A stretch of DNA of 64,000 bases from Pseudomonas sp. Irchel 3A7 (lineage in GTDB: Bacteria; Pseudomonadota; Gammaproteobacteria; Pseudomonadales; Pseudomonadaceae): NCBI RefSeq assembly GCF_900187565.1, contig NZ_FYED01000011.1, positions 1-64,000 on the forward strand. The letters run 5' to 3'. Every line of letters begins with the position of its first letter. Position 1 is the stretch's first letter. The position numbers and the translations under genes are program-made. Positions 49,600-59,800 of the stretch are shown here, one piece after another. The notes under the pieces are model-generated. The model did no database searches. It saw only the letters and a program-made list of their open reading frames with translations, and was not told the origin of the DNA.

Positions 49600-50904
49600 A
49601 TGACAACCCCTACAGCTACCATCGGTCTCTACACCGGCGAAGAGCGCAGCAAACGGATCTTCGCCATTGTCGGCGCTTCGTCCGGCAACCTCGTCGAATG
49701 GTTCGACTTCTACGTCTACGCCTTCTGTGCGATCTATTTCGCGCCTGCCTTCTTTCCCTCCGACAACCCCACGGTGCAGTTGGTCAATACCGCGGGCGTG
49801 TTTGCCGCCGGGTTCCTGATGCGACCGATCGGCGGCTGGATCTTCGGCCGTGTCGCGGACAAGCACGGGCGCAAGAATTCGATGTTGATCTCGATTCTGA
49901 TGATGTGTTTCGGCTCGTTGCTCATCGCGTGTCTGCCGACCTACGCCAGCATCGGGGTCTGGGCGCCGATCCTGCTGCTGTTCGCCCGTTTGCTCCAGGG
50001 CCTGTCGGTGGGCGGTGAGTACGGCACTACCGCCACCTACATGAGCGAAGTTGCGCTCAAGGGGCAGCGCGGTTTCTTTGCGTCGTTCCAGTACGTCACG
50101 CTGATCGGCGGACAATTACTGGCGGTGTCGCTGGTGGTGATTCTGCAACAGTTCCTGACAGAAGAAGATTTGCGGGCCTACGGCTGGCGGATTCCGTTCG
50201 TGGTGGGTGCCATGGCGGCACTGGTTTCCCTGTATCTGCGTCGGTCGCTGAAAGAAACCACCAGCAAGGAAATGCGCGAAAACAAGGACGCCGGCAGCAT
50301 CCGTGCGTTGTTCCGCGACCATAAAGCCGCGTTTATCACCGTGCTGGGCTACACCGCCGGTGGCTCGCTGATTTTCTACACGTTCACCACCTACATGCAG
50401 AAGTACCTGGTGAATACCGCCGGCATGCACCCCAAGACCGCCAGTTACATCATGACTGGCGCGCTCTTCCTTTATATGTGCATGCAACCGTTGTTCGGCA
50501 TGCTCGCCGACAAGATCGGCCGACGCAGTTCGATGCTGTGGTTTGGTGCCTTGGGTACGCTGTGCACCGTGCCGATTCTGCTGAGCCTGAAAAGTGTCAG
50601 CAGCCCGTTCATGGCCTTTGTGCTGATCACCCTGGCCTTGGCTATCGTCAGTTTCTACACCTCGATCAGCGGCCTGGTGAAAGCCGAAATGTTCCCGCCG
50701 CAAGTGCGTGCACTGGGCGTCGGCCTGGCGTATGCAGTTGCGAATGCGATCTTCGGCGGATCGGCGGAGTATGTAGCTCTGAGCCTCAAAGCTGTGGGCA
50801 TGGAGAACTCCTTCTACTGGTACGTGACGGTGATGATGGCGATCGCGTTCCTGTTCAGCCTGCGTCTGCCCAAGCAAGCGAAGTATTTGCACCACGACCT
50901 TTGA
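49600..50904 (+). CDS. pcaT: MHS-family dicarboxylate/beta-ketoadipate permease PcaT
   Basis: This 434-residue member of the metabolite:H+ symporter (KgtP-like) MFS branch has twelve helices. Helix 1 is SGNLVEWFDFYVYAFCAIYF and the loop 2-3 motif GRVADKHGRKNSM. Helix 4 contains LLQGLSVGGEYGTTATYMSE. PcaT in P. putida imports beta-ketoadipate. The position before pcaBDC is the same as in the P. putida cluster. The start at 49600 begins MTTPTATIGL. Confidence 0.92.
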   Translation: MTTPTATIGLYTGEERSKRIFAIVGASSGNLVEWFDFYVYAFCAIYFAPAFFPSDNPTVQLVNTAGVFAAGFLMRPIGGWIFGRVADKHGRKNSMLISILMMCFGSLLIACLPTYASIGVWAPILLLFARLLQGLSVGGEYGTTATYMSEVALKGQRGFFASFQYVTLIGGQLLAVSLVVILQQFLTEEDLRAYGWRIPFVVGAMAALVSLYLRRSLKETTSKEMRENKDAGSIRALFRDHKAAFITVLGYTAGGSLIFYTFTTYMQKYLVNTAGMHPKTASYIMTGALFLYMCMQPLFGMLADKIGRRSSMLWFGALGTLCTVPILLSLKSVSSPFMAFVLITLALAIVSFYTSISGLVKAEMFPPQVRALGVGLAYAVANAIFGGSAEYVALSLKAVGMENSFYWYVTVMMAIAFLFSLRLPKQAKYLHHDL

Positions 50905-50949
50905 TTCATACCCGCGGGCCTGACCGGCCCGCACTTGCAGGGACTGTTT

Positions 50950-52314
50950 ATGAACCAGCGACCGGGCAATCAATTGTTTGATGCCTATTTCACTGCACGC
51001 GATATGCGCGACGTGTTCTGCGATCAGGGCCGGGTCCAGGCCATGCTCGACTTCGAAGCCGCGCTGGCCCGCGCCGAAGCGCGGGTCGGTCTGATACCGC
51101 AAACCGCAGTGGCACCGATCGAAGCCGCGTGCCAGGCCGGGCATTTCGACTTTGCCGCCCTCGGCGAAGCGATTGCCAGCGCCGGCAATTCGGCGATTCC
51201 GTTGGTCAAGGCATTGGGCAAGCAGATCGCAACGCAGGATGCCGAGGCCGAACGTTATGTGCATCTGGGCGCGACCAGTCAGGATGTGATGGACAGCGGT
51301 CTGGTGCTGCAACTGCGTCGGGCGCTGGAGCTGATCGACAGCGATTTGGCGCAGCTGGGGCAAACCCTCGCCACCCAGGCCCAACGTTATGTGGCCACGC
51401 CGTTGGCCGGACGTACCTGGTTGCAACATGCGACGCCGGTCACCCTCGGCATGAAGATCGCCGGCTGGCTGGGGTCTGTCACCCGCAGTCGTCAGCGTCT
51501 GCAAGAGCTCAAGCCGCGTTTGCTGGTGCTGCAATTCGGTGGCGCTTCCGGCACCCTCGCGGCGCTTGGTGAGCAGGCGATGCCGATTGCCCAGGCTCTG
51601 GCCGAGGAGCTGCAACTGGGCTTGCCCGATCAGCCCTGGCACACCCAGCGTGATCGCCTGGTGGAGTTCGGCTCGGTACTCGGGTTGATCGCCGGCAGCC
51701 TCGGCAAACTCGGTCGCGACATCAGCCTGTTGATGCAGACCGAAGCGGGCGAAGTGTTCGAACCGTCGGCGCCGGGCAAGGGCGGTTCTTCGACCATGCC
51801 GCACAAACGCAACCCGGTGGGCGCGGCGGTGTTGATCGGCGCGGCAACCCGCGTACCCGGTCTGCTCTCGACATTATTCAGCGCCATGCCGCAGGAACAC
51901 GAGCGCAGTCTCGGCCTGTGGCATGCCGAGTGGGAAACCCTGCCGGAGATTTGCTGCCTGGTGTCCGGCAGCCTGAAGCAAGCGCTGTTGGTGACGCAGG
52001 GGCTGGAAGTGGACGCCGGGCGCATGCTCCGCAACCTCGATCTGACCCAAGGCCTGGTGCTGGCCGAAGCGGTGAGCATCGTCCTGGCGCAACGGGTCGG
52101 GCGCGACGCCGCGCATCACCTGTTGGAGCAATGTTGCAAACGCGCCGTGGCCGAACAACGTCATCTGCGCGCGGTGCTTGGCGACGAGCCGCAAGTGACT
52201 GCCGAGCTGTCGGCTGAAGAACTCGATCATCTGCTGGACCCCGCCCACTACCTCGGACAGGCCCGCACCTGGGTCGAGCGAGCGGTGGCTGAACATTCTG
52301 CATTGACTGCCTGA
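50950..52314 (+). CDS. pcaB: 3-carboxy-cis,cis-muconate cycloisomerase
   Basis: This 454-residue enzyme of the fumarase/aspartase superfamily converts 3-carboxymuconate to 4-carboxymuconolactone. The superfamily signature is GGSSTMPHKRNP, containing the flexible serine loop. Other conserved blocks are HLGATSQDVMDSG and TWLQHATPVTLGMK. The start at 50950 follows GCAGGGA. The stop is followed after 11 bases by pcaD with AAGGAGA between. Confidence 0.97.
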   Translation: MNQRPGNQLFDAYFTARDMRDVFCDQGRVQAMLDFEAALARAEARVGLIPQTAVAPIEAACQAGHFDFAALGEAIASAGNSAIPLVKALGKQIATQDAEAERYVHLGATSQDVMDSGLVLQLRRALELIDSDLAQLGQTLATQAQRYVATPLAGRTWLQHATPVTLGMKIAGWLGSVTRSRQRLQELKPRLLVLQFGGASGTLAALGEQAMPIAQALAEELQLGLPDQPWHTQRDRLVEFGSVLGLIAGSLGKLGRDISLLMQTEAGEVFEPSAPGKGGSSTMPHKRNPVGAAVLIGAATRVPGLLSTLFSAMPQEHERSLGLWHAEWETLPEICCLVSGSLKQALLVTQGLEVDAGRMLRNLDLTQGLVLAEAVSIVLAQRVGRDAAHHLLEQCCKRAVAEQRHLRAVLGDEPQVTAELSAEELDHLLDPAHYLGQARTWVERAVAEHSALTA

Positions 52315-52325
52315 AGGAGATTGCT

Positions 52326-53132
52326 GTGGCTTTCGTTCAACTCGCCGATGGCGAACTGCACTACCAAATTCAAGGGCCGCAACTCGATGGCTCGGTGGAT
52401 GCGCCGGTACTGGTGCTGTCCAACTCCCTGGGCACCGACCTGCACATGTGGGACGCGCAAATCCCCGCGTTCAGCGAGCATTTCCGTGTGCTGCGCTTCG
52501 ACACCCGTGGTCACGGCCAATCCCTGGTGACACCAGGGCCGTACAGCATCGAACAACTGGGCCATGACGTTTTGGCGCTGCTGGATGCGCTGCACATCGA
52601 ACGCGCACATTTCTGTGGGCTGTCCATGGGCGGGCTGATCGGGCAATGGCTGGGCATCAACGCCGGCGAGCGCCTGAACAAACTGATCGTGTGCAACACC
52701 GCGGCGAAAATCGGCGATCCGTCGGTGTGGAACCCGCGCATCGAAACCGTACTGCGCGACGGTGCCGCGGCCATGGTCGCCTTGCGCGATGCGTCGATTG
52801 CCCGCTGGTTCACCCCGGACTTCTCCGAGGCTAACCCGGCAGCGGCCAAGCAAATCACCGACATGCTGGCGGCCACTTCACCGCAAGGCTATGCGGCCAA
52901 TTGCGCGGCAGTGCGCGATGCCGATTTCCGCGATCAATTGTCCTCGATCAAGGCGCCGCTGCTGGTGATTGCCGGCACCCAGGATGCGGTCACGCCGCCG
53001 TCCGGCGGGCATTTCATTCAGGAACACGTGCCGGGTGCCGAGTACGCCGAGTTCTATGCCGCGCACTTGTCCAACGTTCAGGCCGGCGCGGATTTCAGCG
53101 ATCGCGTACTGGCCTTTCTGCAGGCTCGTTGA
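52326..53132 (+). CDS. pcaD: 3-oxoadipate enol-lactonase
   Basis: This 268-residue alpha/beta hydrolase opens beta-ketoadipate enol-lactone. The nucleophile elbow is GLSMGG, the acid in IAGTQDAVTPP and the His in AAHLSNVQ. The oxyanion segment LSNSLGTDLHMWD is typical. It starts with GTG at 52326, six bases after AAGGAGA. pcaC follows after ten bases. Confidence 0.97.
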   Translation: MAFVQLADGELHYQIQGPQLDGSVDAPVLVLSNSLGTDLHMWDAQIPAFSEHFRVLRFDTRGHGQSLVTPGPYSIEQLGHDVLALLDALHIERAHFCGLSMGGLIGQWLGINAGERLNKLIVCNTAAKIGDPSVWNPRIETVLRDGAAAMVALRDASIARWFTPDFSEANPAAAKQITDMLAATSPQGYAANCAAVRDADFRDQLSSIKAPLLVIAGTQDAVTPPSGGHFIQEHVPGAEYAEFYAAHLSNVQAGADFSDRVLAFLQAR

Positions 53133-53142
53133 GGGAAAATCC

Positions 53143-53535
53143 GTGGACGAGAAACAACGTTACGACGAAGGCATGAAGGTCCGTCGCGCCGTTCTGGGCG
53201 ATGCTCACGTTGACCGCAGCCTGACCACCCTGACCGAGTTCAACTCGGAGTTTCAGGAGATGATCACCCGCCATGCCTGGGGCGACATCTGGACCCGCCC
53301 GGGCCTGCCGCGCCACACCCGCAGCCTGATCACCATCGCCATGCTGATCGGCATGAACCGCGAGGGTGAGCTCAAACTGCACCTGCGCGCGGCCGCCAAC
53401 AATGGCGTCAGCCGCGGCGAGATCAAGGAAGTGATCATGCAGAGTGCGATCTACTGCGGCATCCCGGCGGCCAATGCCACGTTCCACCTGGCGGAGTCGG
53501 TGTGGGATGAGTTGGGGGTTGAATCGCGGGAGTGA
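53143..53535 (+). CDS. pcaC: 4-carboxymuconolactone decarboxylase
   Basis: This 130-residue enzyme makes the enol-lactone that PcaD hydrolyses. The AhpD-like fold shows in the core ITIAMLIGMNREGELKLHLR and YCGIPAANATFH. The start is a GTG at 53143, preceded by GAGGGA at 53131-53136; the open frame upstream lies within pcaD. It ends the plus-strand pca genes, next to a REP pair and the convergent porin gene. Confidence 0.97.
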   Translation: MDEKQRYDEGMKVRRAVLGDAHVDRSLTTLTEFNSEFQEMITRHAWGDIWTRPGLPRHTRSLITIAMLIGMNREGELKLHLRAAANNGVSRGEIKEVIMQSAIYCGIPAANATFHLAESVWDELGVESRE

Positions 53536-53569
53536 TTCCCGGCGATTTGTGCCGCCAGATCTGACGCCA

Positions 53570-53652
53570 TCGCGAGCAGGCTCGCTCCCACAGACGACCG
53601 CATTCCTTCAGGGAAAACTCGGTTAACTGTGGGAGCGAGCCTGCTCGCGAAG
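53570..53652. repeat. REP pair
   Basis: Two inverted canonical REPs (about 53571-53593 and 53627-53650) lie between the convergent pcaC and porin genes. Confidence 0.9.
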
Positions 53653-53665
53653 ACGTACTTGAGAT

Positions 53666-54925
53666 TTACAACAGGCTGATCGGATAGCTGATGATCACCC
53701 GGTTCTCGTCGAACTCGTTGTTGCTGTAGTCGCGGCGCATGGTCGAGTTGCGCCATTTCACGTTCAGGTCTTTCAGCGCGCCGCTTTGCACGGTATAGCC
53801 CAGTTCACTTTCGCGCCCCCATTCCTTGCCATCGGTGATCGTGCCGGTGTGTACGTTATCGCCACTGATGTAGCGGTTCATCAGGGTCAGGCCTGGCACG
53901 CCGAGGGCGACGAAGTTGTAGTCGTGGCGCACTTGCCAGGATTTTTCCCGGGCGTTGTCGTAGCTGGAGTTGTAGCTGTCATTGGCCAGTGTGCCGCCGC
54001 TGGTGCCGTTGACCCGCATCCACGGGCTGTCGCCGGTGAGTTTTTGCAGACCCACATAAAAGGTGTTTCCACCGTATTTGGCCGAGAACAGACCGTACAT
54101 CGTCTTGTTGTCCAACTCGCCGGCGCGGGCGCTGCCGTCATCCTTGCCGTAGAAGAAACCCAGGTTGGCGCCCAGGGTCCAGTCGCCGACGGGTTGGCTG
54201 TGGGTCAGGTTGATGAATTGCTGGCTGTAGATGTCCTTGAGTTCGGCGTTCCACACACCGATCTGGGTGCGCTTTTCGTTGAACAGGTATTCGCCGCCCT
54301 GGAAATTGAACCGGTCCGAGGTGAACGCGGCTTTGCCGGTCATCGACATGTCATCCATGCTGCTGTCGTCGCGCGGGCTGTTCTGGCGGAACTGACCGCC
54401 GTAGAGCGTCAGGCCATTGATTTCCTTTGAGGTGATCTGGCCGCCACGGAAGGTTTGCGGCAGCGAGCGACCATCGTCCGAACGCAGGATCGGCAACACC
54501 GGCATCCATTCGCCCACCTTCACTTCGGTCTGCGACAGTTTGGCCTTGAACGCCACGTTGGTACGGCCGAAGTTGTCCGCCGGGCGCCCATCGCTATCCA
54601 ACGGCAGCAGTTGCGTACCGCCGGTGCCTTTGCCGCCATCGAGTTTCACCGAGTACAGCCCCAGCACATCCAGGCCGAACCCGACGGTACCCTGAGTAAA
54701 ACCGGACTTGGCGTCGAGGATGAAACTCTGTGTCCATTCCTCAGCCTTGCCCTGCGCCTTGGTCGGGTTGGTGAAGTTGCGGTTGATGTAGAAGTTGCGC
54801 AGGTTCAGGTTGACCTTGGCGCCTTCGACAAAGCCCGGCTCCTCGGCCTGGGCGGGCAGGGCAGCGCTGGCCAGGGCAGCGGCAATCAGGCTGGGAACGA
54901 AGTACTGCGCGGTGGAAGGCGTCAT
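53666..54925 (-). CDS. OprD-family porin, probably for pca substrates
   Basis: This 419-residue protein has a signal peptide (ALASAALPAQA) and then alternating beta strands ending in the C-terminal Leu-Leu, the OprD/OccK 18-strand pattern (GFVEGAKVNLNLRNFYINR; KVGEWMPVLPILRSDDGRSL; RYISGDNVHTG). OprD-type porins pass small acids and amino acids. Its place beside pcaC matches the pcaP/benF-like porin of the P. putida cluster. A 15-bp box identical to the one before pcaR lies 213 bases upstream of its ATG, which supports induction with the pathway. The start at 54925 begins the signal peptide. Confidence 0.88.
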   Translation of the reverse strand: MTPSTAQYFVPSLIAAALASAALPAQAEEPGFVEGAKVNLNLRNFYINRNFTNPTKAQGKAEEWTQSFILDAKSGFTQGTVGFGLDVLGLYSVKLDGGKGTGGTQLLPLDSDGRPADNFGRTNVAFKAKLSQTEVKVGEWMPVLPILRSDDGRSLPQTFRGGQITSKEINGLTLYGGQFRQNSPRDDSSMDDMSMTGKAAFTSDRFNFQGGEYLFNEKRTQIGVWNAELKDIYSQQFINLTHSQPVGDWTLGANLGFFYGKDDGSARAGELDNKTMYGLFSAKYGGNTFYVGLQKLTGDSPWMRVNGTSGGTLANDSYNSSYDNAREKSWQVRHDYNFVALGVPGLTLMNRYISGDNVHTGTITDGKEWGRESELGYTVQSGALKDLNVKWRNSTMRRDYSNNEFDENRVIISYPISLL

Positions 54926-55138
54926 GGGTTCGGGTCTCTCTAATTCTTGGGGATGAAACGGGGTAATGCCGCATCCGGGACGGTGCAGACATGAAGTCGA
55001 CATGCTGGGGTGAAGCCTGGGGGATCAACCGGACAGGGCGGGGCGCGGGGGCATGGTGTCGAACCTGTTGTTATTGGTTTTGTGATTCGAATGGTGATGT
55101 GAATGTACTGGATGGTTCAATCTGTGAAAGAAGGTTCT

Positions 55139-55153
55139 GGGCGATTATCGAAC
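55139..55153 (-). promoter_or_regulatory. PcaR-type box upstream of the porin gene
   Basis: Read on the minus strand, the site is GTTCGATAATCGCCC, the same 15 bases as the box before pcaR (42584-42598). It lies in the promoter region of the OprD-type porin, on that gene's strand. Confidence 0.7.
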
Positions 55154-55185
55154 ATAAGATTGATCTGGAGTTTGTGCTGTTCTTG

Positions 55186-55290
55186 TGGGCCTCATCGCTG
55201 GCAAGCCAGCTCCCACAGTGTCCGTGTCGTAAACAAATTTTGTGGACCTTTGAGAACCTGTGGGAGCTGGCTTGCCAGCGATGAGGCCAG
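55186..55290. repeat. REP pair of second type
   Basis: Two inverted copies (55186-55218 and 55258-55290) have the core GGGAGCTGGCTTGCCAGCGA rather than the GAGCCTGCTCGC core used elsewhere. This is a different REP subfamily. It recurs, modified, in the array at 62.2 kb. Confidence 0.88.
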
Positions 55291-55321
55291 TACGGCCAGC
55301 ACACTTTTTCCCGCAGCCAAC

Positions 55322-55347
55322 AAAAAGCCCACCAAGAGGTGGGCTTC
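55322..55347 (-). terminator. Terminator of the efflux operon
   Basis: AGCCCACC (55326-55333) pairs with GGTGGGCT (55338-55345) around AAGA. On the minus strand TTTTTG follows. It lies 18 bases after the outer-membrane channel gene. Confidence 0.88.
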
Positions 55348-55364
55348 CTGTGTTCACAGCGCTA

Positions 55365-56825
55365 TCAGAACAACTTCAGCTTCGGCGCTTCTTCTTTCAA
55401 CGGCTCGTTCTTCGCCGTCTGTTCGTTCCAGCCACCGCCCAATGCCTTGTACAGGTTGACCGCGCTGACCAGTTGCGCCAGACGGTCGGTGATCAGCGCC
55501 TGTTGGGCACTGAACAGCTGGCGCTGGGCATCGAGGAAGGTCAGGTTGCTGTCGACACCGATGCGGTAGCGACGCTCGGCCAGGCGGTAGTAATCCTGGT
55601 TGGCGGTGACGAAGTCACGCTGCGCCTGCAACTGATGGGTGTAGGTCTCACGGGCGGCCAGGCCGTCGGCGACTTCCTGGAAGGCCGTTTGAATGGACTT
55701 CTCGTAGTTCGCCACGCCAATGTCTTTCTGGATTTTCGAGTAGTCCAGGCTGGCGCGCAGGCTGCCGGCGTTGAAGATCGGCAGGTTGATCTGCGGCTGG
55801 AACAGCCAGGTGCCCGAACCGCCCTTGAACAGCCCGGACAGGTCCGGACTCAGGGTCCCGGCATTGGCGGTCAGGCTGATGCTCGGGAAGAACGCGGCCC
55901 GCGCCGCGCCGATGTTGGCGTTGGCGGCCTTGAGGTTGTACTCGGCTTGCAGGATGTCCGGACGACGTTGCAGCAGGTCCGACGGCAGACCGGGCGGTAC
56001 GTCGCTCAGCAAATCGTCGTTAAGCGGTCTGGCCGCTTGCAGGTTGGCCGGGATGCCGGTGCCGAGCAGCAGCACCAGGCTGTTTTCATCCTGGGCGACC
56101 TGGCGGGTGTAACGGGCCAGTTGCGCACGGGCGTTTTCCACCGAGGTCCGCGACTGCGCCAGGTCCAGGGCCGAGGCGACCCCCACTTCGTTGCTGCGGG
56201 CGGTGAGCTTGTAGCTCTCCTCGAACGCGGCCAGGGTGTCCTGGGTCAGCTTGTACAGCTCCTTGTCGGCCTGCCAGGTCAGGTAGGCATTGGCCACACT
56301 GGCCACCAGGCTGATCTGGGTGCTGCGCCGGCCTTCTTCGGTGGCGAAGTACTTCTGCAGCGCTTCTTCGTTCAGGCTGCGAATCCGGCCGAACAGGTCG
56401 AGTTCATAGGCGCTGATACCGACGGTGGCCGAGTAGGAACTGGTGATGTCCGCCTCGCCGGTTTGCGAAGCATTGGCCGGAACACGCTGGCGGCTGCCGG
56501 TGCCGTTGGCCGAAACAGCCGGGAACAGATCGGCGCGGGAGATGCGGTATTGAGCCGCAAAGGCGTCGATGTTCAGGGCCGCGACACGCAGGTCACGGTT
56601 GTTTTCCAGGGCCACCTGGATCAGCTGCTGCAGCGCCGGGTCATGGAAAAACTGCTTCCAGCCTTGCTCGGCAGCCGCCTGCGCAGGCGCCTGGGCCGGC
56701 GAGTACGCCGGACCTTGCGGGTACTGACCTGCCACCGGAGCATCCGGCTGCTGATAATCAGGTATCAGCGAGCAGCCACCGAGCACGAAGGCGGCGACTG
56801 CCAGGGAGAGTAGCGACTTGCTCAT
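55365..56825 (-). CDS. ttgC: RND efflux outer-membrane channel (OprM/TtgC type)
   Basis: This 486-residue lipoprotein of the TolC-like NodT family has lipobox LGGC (Cys18). Two repeated OEP domains follow (ALNIDAFAAQYRISRADLFP and NLKAANANIGAARAAFFPSI). It forms the trimeric exit duct of the pump. Its ATG overlaps the pump stop codon by one base (TAATG). A terminator follows. The homologue in P. fluorescens cLP6a is called EmhC. Confidence 0.93.
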   Translation of the reverse strand: MSKSLLSLAVAAFVLGGCSLIPDYQQPDAPVAGQYPQGPAYSPAQAPAQAAAEQGWKQFFHDPALQQLIQVALENNRDLRVAALNIDAFAAQYRISRADLFPAVSANGTGSRQRVPANASQTGEADITSSYSATVGISAYELDLFGRIRSLNEEALQKYFATEEGRRSTQISLVASVANAYLTWQADKELYKLTQDTLAAFEESYKLTARSNEVGVASALDLAQSRTSVENARAQLARYTRQVAQDENSLVLLLGTGIPANLQAARPLNDDLLSDVPPGLPSDLLQRRPDILQAEYNLKAANANIGAARAAFFPSISLTANAGTLSPDLSGLFKGGSGTWLFQPQINLPIFNAGSLRASLDYSKIQKDIGVANYEKSIQTAFQEVADGLAARETYTHQLQAQRDFVTANQDYYRLAERRYRIGVDSNLTFLDAQRQLFSAQQALITDRLAQLVSAVNLYKALGGGWNEQTAKNEPLKEEAPKLKLF

Positions 56826-59800
56826 TAGCCAGCCTCTTTAGAAGGTTCAATGGCAGCGTCCTGGTCGGCGACTTTGCGCTGGCCCAAGGACGATACGGTG
56901 ACGAAGAACAATGGTACCCAGAAGATCGCCAGTACGGTGGCGGTGATCATACCGCCAATCACACCGGTACCGATGGCATGCTGGCTACCGGAGCCTGCGC
57001 CCGTGGAAATAGCCAGTGGTACCACACCGAGGACGAACGCGAGCGAGGTCATGATGATCGGCCGCAGACGCATGCGGGAGGCTTCGATCGCCGCATCGCG
57101 CAGGCTGCGCCCTTGCTCGTGCAGTTCCTTGGCGAACTCGACGATCAGAATGGCGTTTTTCGCCGCCAGGCCGATGGTCGTCAACAGGCCCACCTGGAAG
57201 TACACGTCGTTGGACAAACCGCGCAGGCTGGTGGCCATCAGCGCACCGATGATCCCCAACGGTACCACCAACATCACCGCGATCGGAATCGACCAGCTTT
57301 CATACAGCGCCGCCAGACACAGGAACACCATCAGCAGCGACAGGGCATACAACGCAGGCGCCTGGGAGCCGGACAAACGTTCCTCGTAGGACAGACCGGT
57401 CCAGGAAATACCGACACCGGCCGGTAGTTTCTGGGCCAGGGCTTCGACTTCGGCCATGGCTTCACCGGTGGAGTAACCGGGGGCCGGGGCACCGAGGATT
57501 TCCATCGCTTCCACGCCGTTGTAACGGGCCAGTTTCGGCGAACCGTAGATCCACTCGCCCTTGGCGAACGCCGAGAACGGAACCATGGTGCCGACGCTGT
57601 TGCGCACGTACCACTTCTGCAGGTCTTCAGGGCTCATGCGGGCACCGGGACGGCCTTGTACGTACACCTTCTTCACCCGACCGCGGTCGATGAAGTCATT
57701 GACGTAGCTACTGCCCAGGGCAATCGACAGGGTGTTGTTGATGTCGGCGATGGTAATGCCCAGGGCACTGGCCTTCTCGTCATCGATTTCCAGTTGGTAT
57801 TGCGGTTCGTCGTTCAGGCCGTTCGGACGCACTTGCGTCAGCACTTTGCTCTGCGCCGCCATGCCGAGGAACTGGTTGCGGGCCTCCATCAGCTTGTCGT
57901 GACCGATACCGGCGCGGTCTTGCAGGAACACGTCGAAACCAGTGGCGTTACCCAGTTCCAGTACCGCCGGTGGCGCAAAGGCGAACACCATGGCGTCACG
58001 GAAGGTGAAGAAGTGCTGCTGCGCACGGGCTGCGACCTTGAACACGCTGTTGTCGGCGTTACGTTCATCCCACGGCTTGAGCATGATGAACGCCATGCCC
58101 GAACTCTGGCCACGGCCGGCGAAGTTGAAGCCGGTCACGGTAAACACCGAGTTCACCGCATCGCCTTCACCGCCTTCGTTGCCTGGACGCAACAAGAACT
58201 CACGCATCTCGTCCACCACCACCTGGGTACGCTGGGACGTCGAACCGGCCGGGGTCTGCACCTGGGCGAACAGTACGCCCTGGTCTTCTTCCGGCAGGAA
58301 CGCCGTCGGAATCCGGGTGAACAGCCAGATCATGCCGACCACGATGAGGATGTAGGCCAGCAGGTAGGGGGCTTTTTGCGCCAGCATGTTGCCCACGCCG
58401 CGCTCGTAGCTGCGAACGCCACGGTCGAAGTTACGGTTGAACCAGCCGAAGAAGCCGCGTTTGGGCGTGCCGTGCTCGCCTTTCGGAATCGGCTTGAGCA
58501 TGGTGGCGCACAGCGCCGGGGTGAAGATCAGCGCAACCAGTACCGACAGGGCCATGGCCGAGACGATGGTGATCGAGAACTGCTTGTAGATCACACCGGT
58601 GGAACCGCTGAAGAACGCCATCGGCAGCAGTACCGCCGACAGCACCAGGGCGATACCGACCAGGGCGCCCTGGATCTGCCCCATGGATTTCTTGGTAGCT
58701 TCCTTGGGTGACAGGCCTTCTTCGCTCATCACCCGTTCGACGTTTTCCACCACGACGATGGCGTCATCCACCAGCAAGCCGATGGCCAGCACCATACCGA
58801 ACATGGTCAGGGTGTTGATGCTGAAACCGGCGGCGGCGAGGATGCCGAACGTACCGAGCAATACCACCGGCACGGTCATTGTGGTGATGACCGTGGCGCG
58901 GAAGTTTTGCAGGAACAGGAACATCACCAGGAACACCAGCGCGACCGCTTCAACCAGGGTGTGAACCACGCCCTTGATCGATTCGGTCACCACCGGGGTG
59001 GTGTCGTACGGGAACACCACTTCCATCCCTTGCGGGAAGAACGGCTTGAGGTTATCGATGGTCTTGCGCAGTGCTTTCGCCGTGTCGAGGGCGTTGGCAC
59101 CGGTGGCCAGTTTCACCGCCAGGCCCGACGCCGGAGCGCCGTTGAACTGGGCGTTGATGCTGTAGTTTTCACCCCCCAGACCGACGTCGGCGACATCTTT
59201 CAGGCGAACCTGGGAACCGTCCTTGTTGACCTTGAGCAGGATCTTTTCGAACTGCTCAGCGGTCTGCAGGCGGGTCTTGCCGATGATCGTCGCGTTCAGC
59301 TGCGTGCCGGGCAGGGCAGGCAAGCCGCCGAGCTGACCGGACGACACCTGGACGTTTTGTGCGGCGATGGCGGTTTTGACGTCAATCGGGGTCAGGTTGT
59401 AGTTGTTCAACTTGGCCGGATCGAGCCAGATACGCATGGCGTATTGGGAGCCGAATACCTGGAAGTCACCGACGCCGGCCGTCCGCGAGATCGGGTCCTG
59501 CATGTTGGACACGATGTAGTTGGACAGGTCGTCCTTGGTCATGCTGCCGTCACGGGAAACCACGCCGATCACCAACAGGAAGTTTTTCACTGCCTTGGTC
59601 ACGCGGATACCCTGCTGCTGCACTTCTTGCGGCAGCAGCGGGGTGGCCAGGTTCAGTTTGTTCTGGACCTGAACCTGCGCGGTGTCGGAGTTGGTGCCTT
59701 GCTCGAAGGTCGCGGTGATGGTCATGGTGCCGTCGGAGTTACTTTCCGAGGACACATAACGCAGGTTGTCGATACCGTTGAGCTGCTGTTCGATCACCTG

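Larger units (their letters stand above)
54926..55364. other. Region between porin and efflux operon
   Basis: These 439 bases hold the porin leader, the PcaR-type box (55139-55153), a REP pair of a second type (55186-55290) and the terminator of the efflux operon (55322-55347). No gene is supported. Confidence 0.75.
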
